This document shows, in pieces, positions 23,527 through 30,280 of a DNA stretch of 30,280 nt (position 1 is its first letter; each line of letters begins with the position of its first letter). A program made the position numbers and the translations under genes. This stretch comes from Glandiceps talaboti (lineage: Eukaryota > Hemichordata > Enteropneusta > Spengelidae): NCBI RefSeq assembly GCF_964340395.1, contig NC_135552.1:5344701-5374980 (forward strand), read 5' to 3'. The notes beneath the pieces were generated by a model that saw only the letters and a program-made list of their open reading frames with translations, was not told where the DNA came from and searched no databases.

Positions 23527-23778
23527 ATGTGTATGTATGTATGTATGTATGTATGTATGTATGTATGTATGTATGTATGTATGTATGTATGTATGTATGT
23601 ATGTCTGTGTGAGTGTGTGTGTGTATTTATGTATGTATGTATGTATGTATGTATGTATGTATGTATGTATGTCTGTGTGAGTGTGTGTGTGTATTTATGT
23701 ATGTATGTATGTATGTATGTATGTATGTATGTATGTATGTATGTATGTATGTATGTATGTATGTATGTATGTATGTAT
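23527..23778. repeat. (TATG)n compound microsatellite with 68-bp internal duplication
   Basis: 252 bp of (TATG)n interrupted twice by the same non-repeat motif (CTGTGTGAGTG, then GT repeats, then TATTTATG), starting at 23605 and 23673. The exact 68-bp spacing and identity show one duplicated block. The Met-Tyr-Val-Cys open frames are artefacts. Confidence 0.97.
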
Positions 23779-25959
23779 TAATATCCTCATCTATTTTTCA
23801 ATCGCTATTCTGTATATTTATACTTATAGTGTTTACTATAAGGTTCATTTTATATTTCAACTAAATCCGTTAGCATAAAATCTATTGGTTGAAAACTGTG
23901 TCGATAGAAATAAACCTTCCGCGAGACCAATTTCCTTTTCTTAATACAGCGAAACTGTTCCAAGACAGAGGACAGCCACAATGTCTGCTATTTTTTTCTT
24001 CATTTTGATGTCATTGCCATTTATTTTACGTTTGGTGTAATTGTCACAGTACATGTACACTAAAACGTGGTCAGTATGTTTTTAATCTAGAATATGAATG
24101 TGCCTGACAGGTGGAAATGAACTCTTTTTCTGTTCTTACTTTGCTCAAGTAAAATTCCAATCTATTCTCAGTTAAAATGAATAAAGTAATCCGATGTATA
24201 TAATAAATACAATTATTTGAAATAGAGGAGGGAATGATATCAAAATTGAGTCATTTTAGAACCCAATATGACCGCTTAATATTGGAGTAATTGTAAAAAA
24301 TTGATGATTTTTTTGAAAAGTAGACGGCGGTGAACACCCTAAATTTCCTTTATTATTTCAAACAGAATAGTGATTTCCTATTTGACATTTACTCGTAGTT
24401 TACGTCTTCGGAATGTTTACCATATTAAGTTTATATAGCACCAGAAACAGCGAGGGTGTATATTATTATGATTTTACTGTCGCGTTCTAAGAATAAGTGC
24501 GCCACCACCGTCAACTAATGGTTGATGGACGAGAGAATGTGCGTAACGCAGTGGAGCACTCGGTTGATGCGATATCTACACTGTAGCCCGATACAAGTTC
24601 ATTACGTAGCTTACACCACGTGCACATATCAATCACATGTTTAATCAATTGATAAAGATAACATTTCTCGCCCTCGTATCGTTGAAAGCAGAATATTAAT
24701 CATAACACTACTGAAAGTTTTGGGAAGGCTATGATTTTGAATGGACAGCAAATACACCTGTGTGTGGTCATCAATTGACCAAACGGGTTTTTAGGACATA
24801 TTCACATATTAACAAGTCACTGTGTGCAACAAGTGATCGAGTGATTGGCCAATTCTTGTTAACCCCGTCTTAATATAAATTGCATCGTATCAGTGCAATA
24901 TCCGGATATTGTACCGAACCAGTGGAATATTACATAATGCTGATGTAATCACCCAAAATAATCTACTTCGTGAAATTCTCTTACAGAATAGTCAACTTCG
25001 ATTAAATTGAATGATTCACGCTTTAGGAGACAACATATTAGCTGCAGCTGTAAAATCAATTCCGTATACACCAGACAAGCATAACGATTCACAATATGAT
25101 ACAAACGGAATAGCTGAGTGATAAGATATTTTGAAAAAAAAATCCGTAATCTATTTAAATGAGAAATGAGGTTTGGGCAAATAACTTAGAGATGGCAGCA
25201 AGGTAGGGGTGAGGGAATTGCCATAATTTATAGGTGAGGCGCGAAATATATTAGATGTTTTAATAGGGGCTATGCAAATTCGTCTGATAGGGGATGGGGC
25301 TTGAAATAGTTTTGTCTTGACTAATGACAAATAAACCCCCAAAGTAGTCTTAACATTCTTGCAGCTTCGTCAGAATAATGTACACTTCATATATTACTAT
25401 TTATATATTGCTTGTGAGGCAGATTATTGTCGCAAGAGAATGTTTCGCTTTGTCTGCCTTAATTTCTATTCTTTTGAGGCATTGGAGACCGTATTCAAGT
25501 ATTCTGCCATGGCTATCTAGATTATATACACGGTTTGATATTTTATACCTCTAAATGGCCTACACGTCCCTATCTTAAAGAACTTCCACGGTGTGAAAGG
25601 ACAGCCCTCCTCTACATATCATCAATATCATGGATCTCACACCTAAAATCATAATTGAAGGGAAACGAGCTACTGGCTAACTATTTATAATAGGTTATAG
25701 CTCAATATGTGCTTTCTCTTTGCGAAGTCGACATTTATTTATAAAGAAATATCTTAAGCCTGTAGTCGATTGCTGCTAGTACTGTTATTTTAACGGAGTG
25801 TATTGATGAACTGCATAATATAAATATCTCCATCACGCGCAGTGGTAAAGTAGGGGGGCCGAGGGTTACCACACGTACACATACAACAAATTGTACATTA
25901 ATTCAACATCTCTGTGTAGCATGGGCGGGGGAGGGGCTACTGAAAGTGCAACTAGTATA
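23779..25959. other. Gene-free stretch
   Basis: No gene recognised in about 2.2 kb. The G-rich segment at 25195-25310 has loosely repeated TAGGGG/TAGGTGAGG motifs at intervals of roughly 20-45 bp, too irregular to call a tandem array. Confidence 0.5.
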
Positions 25960-26548
25960 GTGGGCCTTGAAATCTTTTGAAAGCGCTTGAGGAAGTTTGT
26001 CAGAAACGTGATCATGCACATATATCATCGAAACTTGACTATTGTAATGCCCTTTTGTATTGGCTGCCAGGTAAAGACATTGTCTCCCTTCAACATGCCT
26101 AAAATACAGCAACTTAGCTATGATTGTGTCACGTACAAAGTTAAAGATAACAGATCACATCACACCGGTTCTTTCTGACCTTCACTCGCTACCTGACCAT
26201 TACAGGATTCAATACAAAGTACTACTGATCACCTCCAAGGCACTCAATAACACTACTCCTAGTTACATCGATGACTTAATTAACATTTCAAATAACAAAA
26301 GTCTACTTCATGTACCCCGTTGTAATACAAAGTCATACGGTGAGAGTGCGTTCTCGCGAGCAGCGCCAGTCTTATGGTACAGTTACCACTTGAACTTCGT
26401 TCATCACCAACTGTTGATAAATTCAAGAAGGACATCAAGATACATCTGTTTGCAAGAGATTTCTAACTTATTACAATGATCTACCACTGTGTCTGTTCAG
26501 CGCCATAGAACATTACGTCGTATTGGATTTTGGCACTATACAAATTCG

Positions 26549-26610
<62 letters not shown>
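25960..26610 (+). mobile_element. 5'-truncated CR1/L2-type LINE, 3' end with (GATT)n tail
   Basis: The end of a non-LTR retrotransposon. It has the C-terminal part of ORF2 in three broken frames (25993-26466), a short 3' UTR (GGATTTTGGCACTATACAAA at about 26525-26544), and a (GATT)n tail at about 26550-26610. The order of coding tail, short UTR with a GGCRCTATAYAAA-like motif, and simple-repeat tail is characteristic of CR1/L2-group LINEs in animal genomes. Only the region after the catalytic reverse-transcriptase core is present, so the copy was probably truncated at the 5' end during insertion. No target-site duplication could be assigned because the left limit is uncertain. The microsatellite most likely grew from the element's own tail. 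Confidence 0.88.
25993..26466 (+). pseudogene. LINE ORF2 C-terminal remnant (reverse transcriptase tail), frameshifted
   Basis: Three consecutive segments in three frames align with the C-terminal tail conserved in CR1/L2-type ORF2 proteins. Segment one (to 26099) contains SSKLDYCNALLYWLPG and ends at a TAA (26100-26102). Segment two (26120 to about 26385) contains ITPVLSDLHSLP, YRIQYKVLLITSKALNN, APSYIDDLI-like TPSYIDDLI, VPRCNTKSYGESAFSRAAP and LW. Segment three (26386-26466) contains PLELRSSPTV and DKFKKDIKIHLFARDF before a TAA stop. One in-frame stop and two frameshifts make it non-functional, and the catalytic YxDD region lies upstream of what is preserved. The host retrotransposon is a genomic LINE, not a virus. 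Confidence 0.88.
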
Positions 26611-27379
26611 GGTGAGGAGGCTTCTTTGGTGTATATCCTGCCTTAAATTCTGCTCGTTCCCTCCAATCTGACTGATGCAGAGGCGGTTGATGAATTAGTA
26701 TACAGACAAGTTGTCCATCATGATCGGGTATTGGCTAATGCAAAGGAACATTATAATGTATCAGGTCACAGTGTATTAATTTAGAGTCACCCAGAGGGTT
26801 TTCTCCTTATACACACTCTCTCATTTGATTCAAATCAGTGAAATGACAGCGTGCATATGAAGGTGACCTTGACTGGTGTCTACTTCACTCTCAAACCCCC
26901 ACACTCATTAGTTCACGATACGTGTACAGCATTGGTCATGTATAGATTATTGACATGCTTCGATTACTGTCTGACACGCACAGGCTGTTTTGTTCAATAC
27001 AGATCTTTTGAAACTTCAAGTGAGGACTTCCCTTTTTCTCTATGGACTATAATTGCGTATCTTTCTAGGCGTACGCGTTTTACTTATCTTTCAATGAATT
27101 TTTTTTTTTTACAGATGTGAAAGAATTGATCGCAAGTCTCTTTACCAAGAGTTAATATACTTTCTTCAAGTGTGCAACGGACAAAATATGAAATGAAAAC
27201 AGAACAAAAAAATACACTAAAAAAGACAACATGAAATAATCCATAAAAACGTAGAGAAAAAAGGACATGGTATTAAAATGGCCAAATAGGTGTCTAGCTT
27301 AATCAATAAAAACAACATAAATTAATATATACCAATTCATGGTTTGTAATACACTACATTTGTACTGGTGAAAGAAAGA
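26611..27379. other. Gene-free stretch
   Basis: No recognised gene. A T run followed by ACAG at 27098-27114 resembles a polypyrimidine tract and splice acceptor, but no open exon with recognisable content follows it. Confidence 0.45.
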
Positions 27380-27429
27380 AAACAACAACAACAAACAAAC
27401 AAACAAACAAACAAACAAACAAACACACA
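27380..27429. repeat. (AAC)n-(AAAC)n microsatellite
   Basis: A few AAC units followed by about nine AAAC units. Confidence 0.93.
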
Positions 27430-27591
27430 AAACAAATAAACACAAGCATTAGAAAATTTGTCCATTGTAACCAAACTGAGGTAAACACAAGTAATCACTA
27501 AGTCTAATCCACTCTATGTATGCCTGTCACATTCTCGTAAGCCAGAGCACATCGTGCTGCTGAAGCAACCCATTGGCGGTGGTGCGTCTTG

Positions 27592-27645
27592 GACGGTGCC
27601 GTAAAAGAGACTGTTGTCGACGGTGCCGTAAAAGAGACTGTGGTC
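27592..27645. repeat. 27-bp tandem duplication, in-frame
   Basis: Two nearly identical 27-bp units (27592-27618 and 27619-27645, one T/G difference), each beginning GACGGTGCCGTAAAAGAGAC. A partial third start (GACGATGATGG) follows. On the plus strand the units read as the nonapeptide DGAVKETVV twice, within a 40-codon open segment running from after a stop at 27538-27540 to TAG at 27661-27663. The segment is clearly GC-richer than its surroundings. It could be a remnant of an exon or of a transposable element; no family is recognised. Confidence 0.85.
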
Positions 27646-27663
27646 GACGATGATGGCCTGTAG

Positions 27664-28656
27664 CTTCTCATATTGAAATATCACCGTGTTCAAAACGGTT
27701 GATTTACTTCTTGTGTCTATTTTTGATTATAAGTATTTATTATAAGTATTGTTTGCCCAGTTTGTCAAAAATAATTAGTTCCTGTACGTAGAATAACAAA
27801 CTTTTTGCATACTTATACATGTTACTATTTTTGATATTATGAGTCCTAAACTCAGACTTACTCTCTGTTGATTCACTGTGACTTATTCAAGTAGAAAAAA
27901 TAAAACTGAAAAACAAATACCCATTTCATATCTCTGTGGACACTTTATATAAATCAAAGAGCGCATAATAACGTTACGGCCGAAGAAGAAAATGGATGGC
28001 ATGGCAAGAAGCAGAAACAAAGTGAAAACAAAGTAATTGCATTTGACATAATCAAATGAAATGGAAACTCTCGGAGCAGCAAAAGTAATGAAAAATTGAT
28101 CTGTTATGTATGTTTTATGTGATTGAAGTTTATGACCTAAATATTTGATTGCTATCCTCACGAGTGGCGTTGATAAACAGCTCTGAACACGTTGTCTGAA
28201 GCAATTCAGTGAATTTGTTACGACATGCAAAATCAAGTAAAAGCCTTATAAAACATCTGGGTTTTAAGACTACATTCTTTTCTTGATACGGAACACTATC
28301 GTGAAGCAATCGTTCAAACTGCACATTGATTTTGAGTGGAGAAGACGATACAGGTTGACCTTTTGACCCCACTGAATGGATCAGACACAAGGTCGTCCGT
28401 GTAATGTTAAATCTATACATTTATCACGGTAAATATTGCATTGGCATTAACTCAACTGTTCGTTACGGAACAAGTAAGTTTAATGAACTTCAAATTGTCT
28501 TGCTTTGTAGAGAATCATATCGGCTTGTTTATCAATACCGATCTACTTCCTCCATTAAAACCGAAGGTCGCTGTTATCGAAGCAGTCGATTCAATCAACG
28601 CACCGGTAATGCATTATTAAAAGAAATATCATGGAGGCGCAACGACTATGAAAGAT

Positions 28657-28658
<2 letters not shown>
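27664..28658. other. Gene-free stretch
   Basis: No recognised gene. Two overlapping minus-strand frames (27883-28236, 117 codons; 28130-28420, 96 codons) and a plus-strand frame (28404-28658, 84 codons) have ordinary composition but no motif I can name. Overlap in different frames argues that at most one could be real. Confidence 0.4.

Positions 28659-28704
<46 letters not shown>
28659..28704. repeat. (GT)n microsatellite
   Basis: About 23 GT units, ending at a short G run. Confidence 0.96.
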
Positions 28705-28705
<1 letters not shown>

Positions 28706-28767
28706 GGGGGTTATGCGAGGAGGCACACAAAACCAGTTGTATATATGATTAAACAAATGTACAGCTT

Positions 28768-28882
28768 TACCTATCTACCTACCTACCCACCCACATATCT
28801 ACCTATCTACAAACAGACATACATACATACAGGTAGGCAGAAAGAGACAGACAGACAGACAGACATACATACATACATACAT

Positions 28883-28921
<39 letters not shown>

Positions 28922-28922
28922 T
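28768..28922. repeat. (CTAC)n-(CATA)n-(CAGA)n compound microsatellite
   Basis: A patchwork of CTAC, CCAC, CATA and CAGA tetranucleotides, with (CAGA)n blocks on both sides of a (CATA)n block. The CAGA/CATA mix is the reverse-complement counterpart of motif types seen in the 15404-15642 block (CAGA is TCTG reversed) and in the TATG tracts. Confidence 0.95.
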
Positions 28923-29069
28923 GTAGATGATGACACATAAGCGTTCGGAGTTGAATAGACAAAGGAGACATAACGACAACTGTGAAATTTAAACGTATTG
29001 TCTCAGAGACATGTACCACTGATGACACATAGAAAAATAAACCAGTACTTAGACATAGGCACAGAACTC

Positions 29070-29104
29070 TGTACACACACACACACACACACGCACACAC
29101 ACAC

Positions 29105-29179
<75 letters not shown>
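29070..29179. repeat. (CA)n-(TA)n microsatellite, alternating purine/pyrimidine
   Basis: 110 bp of strict purine/pyrimidine alternation: (CA)n with two ACGC interruptions near 29091 and 29107, then (TA)n from 29163. Repeat-derived frames on both strands are artefacts. Confidence 0.95.
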
Positions 29180-29749
29180 ATCACATGTTTTCTTACACGA
29201 AACGGTTAGTAGCAAATAAAAAACAAGACACGCGTTTAAGATGAATTGCACAGGAAGCGATCACTAGGTACACATTTCGTTAATGATATAATTACTGATA
29301 TTGACTCCGATTGCCATGGAAACGTGACATTTTGCATCCCTCACAGATTTTGATGATAAAAAAACAGATTGATATATTTTATTTCATAACTCATAAACAG
29401 ATTTTTTCTTGATTGATTCAATATATCAATTTTTAATGGAATAGTTCCGTAGCATATGTCAGCTCGTAAATTCGTGTGGATGCATTAGGGAAATCAAAGT
29501 AGGCTGTGAAAGGTAAACGAGACCCGATTTATTCCACAAACGATGGCACCCACGTCGTATATATCTCTCTCTCGATGGACCGTCATATGGCAATATGGAT
29601 AAAAAATGGGTCTATATTTAGGATCGTTGATTGAAAAAAAAGTTTTTAAAACCCCCCACGAAAGTCCAACTTTGTAAAATGTGTAAAAGGTTTGTTAGGA
29701 AGTTGCTTCTTTTTCAAGTAGGACAAATAGTGAAGCTGTTATCAATTAT
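29180..29749. other. Gene-free stretch
   Basis: No recognised gene or repeat beyond a short TCTCTCTCTC run near 29565. Confidence 0.5.
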
Positions 29750-29847
29750 CCAAAAGAAGTGTCCATATTTTTCAAAAGAAATGTCCAGATCTTCCAAAAG
29801 AATTGACCATATTTTTCAATTTCAAAAAAGAAAGGCCATATTTTTCA
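29750..29847. repeat. Diverged tandem repeat of about 23 bp
   Basis: Four imperfect copies of a motif like CAAAAGAARTGTCCATATTT, starting at about 29750, 29773, 29795 and 29823, with the last set off by a few extra bases. They lie inside a 119-codon open frame (29631-29990) whose translation is lysine- and phenylalanine-rich and resembles no family, so I treat the frame as a chance product of A/T-rich repeats. Confidence 0.7.
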
Positions 29848-30280
29848 TACTCATGACCACTTTAAGCCTATTTTATGATCCTCTACGTATTTCATTGAAT
29901 TCAATTTCAAGCCTTTTCCTTGCACTCTTACAGCAAATCAAGAACAGCTCCTTACTAATATTAATAAAATGCATAATTCTTTTGCAGTGAGCAACCTAAA
30001 ACAACCAAGTTATACAGTTAGAATGTCTGTCTGTTTTTGAAAAAAAATTAAAGAAATAAGAATTAATCATAATTGTTCACTTGACTTAATTTTGAATTTA
30101 AAGCAAGTTTCACTATATTCATTTCGAAAATCCTGCTGAGGTACGAAACTAGTCGAAGATTCAAACTAATTTGTACTGGTTTACTGCTGAATTTACAAAT
30201 GTTACAATTCAATATGTTGTCATGCATTTCGTAATTACTGTGTTTGGGTTTCAGATGGAAAAGTGAACGAAATAATGCTA
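29848..30280. other. Gene-free stretch to window end
   Basis: Very AT-rich sequence; nothing recognisable. Confidence 0.5.

Noticed and set aside
25195-25310. Tandem repeat with TAGGGG motifs
   Set aside because: Spacing and sequence between motifs are too irregular to support a repeat unit.
27883-28420. Minus-strand gene from two overlapping frames
   Set aside because: The frames overlap in different phases, have no known motif, and the hydrophobic stretch in one is compatible with AT-rich chance sequence.
29631-29990. 119-codon open frame as a gene
   Set aside because: Much of it is a diverged A/T-rich tandem repeat, and the translation is low in complexity with no family resemblance.

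Overview
This is a gene-poor stretch of a eukaryotic, almost certainly animal, nuclear genome. It is AT-rich. It holds a satellite array, many long simple-sequence tracts, a scaffold gap of exactly 100 N, and decayed transposable elements, with no intact protein-coding gene that I can recognise. The mixture of LINE tails, short inverted-repeat elements and tetranucleotide tracts suggests an invertebrate, perhaps a marine one such as a mollusc, but nothing here fixes the taxon. No bacterial-type operon, RBS, CRISPR array, rRNA or convincing tRNA was seen.

Layout. Positions 1-1335 are a 37-bp satellite of 35 units that runs off the left edge. Positions 1336-5546 are low-copy-looking DNA with a small CpG-rich patch, a 206-nt pure pyrimidine tract, a 131-bp perfectly alternating purine/pyrimidine tract next to a palindromic CRE-like site, and the gap. 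Positions 5547-5684 are a (TC)n tract. Between 7893 and 9314 lie two copies, in opposite orientation, of a short non-autonomous DNA transposon, and a third copy is at 20332-20711. All three have matching terminal inverted repeats and are flanked by TAA on both sides, which fits a PIF/Harbinger-type (Tourist-like) MITE. A 43-bp minisatellite is at 11694-11979 and a SINE-like fragment at about 13280-13475. A (TCTA)n to (TCTG)n block at 15404-15642 sits between two inverted repeat segments (15346-15394 and 16094-16143).

The right third has a large (CT)n tract (21612-21829), a compound (TATG)n tract with an internal 68-bp duplication (23527-23778), and a 5'-truncated, frameshifted CR1/L2-type LINE 3' end with its (GATT)n tail (about 25960-26610). 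It also has a 27-bp tandem duplication that is open in one frame (27592-27645) and several CA/GT/CAGA tracts.

The features do not form a pathway. They are best read as repeat turnover in intergenic or intronic DNA. The most useful observations are the MITE family with its target-site duplications, the higher-order structure of the satellite with a visible route to its truncated 20-bp units, and the inverted repeat pair around 15.3-16.1 kb. I found no evidence of a new multi-gene system.
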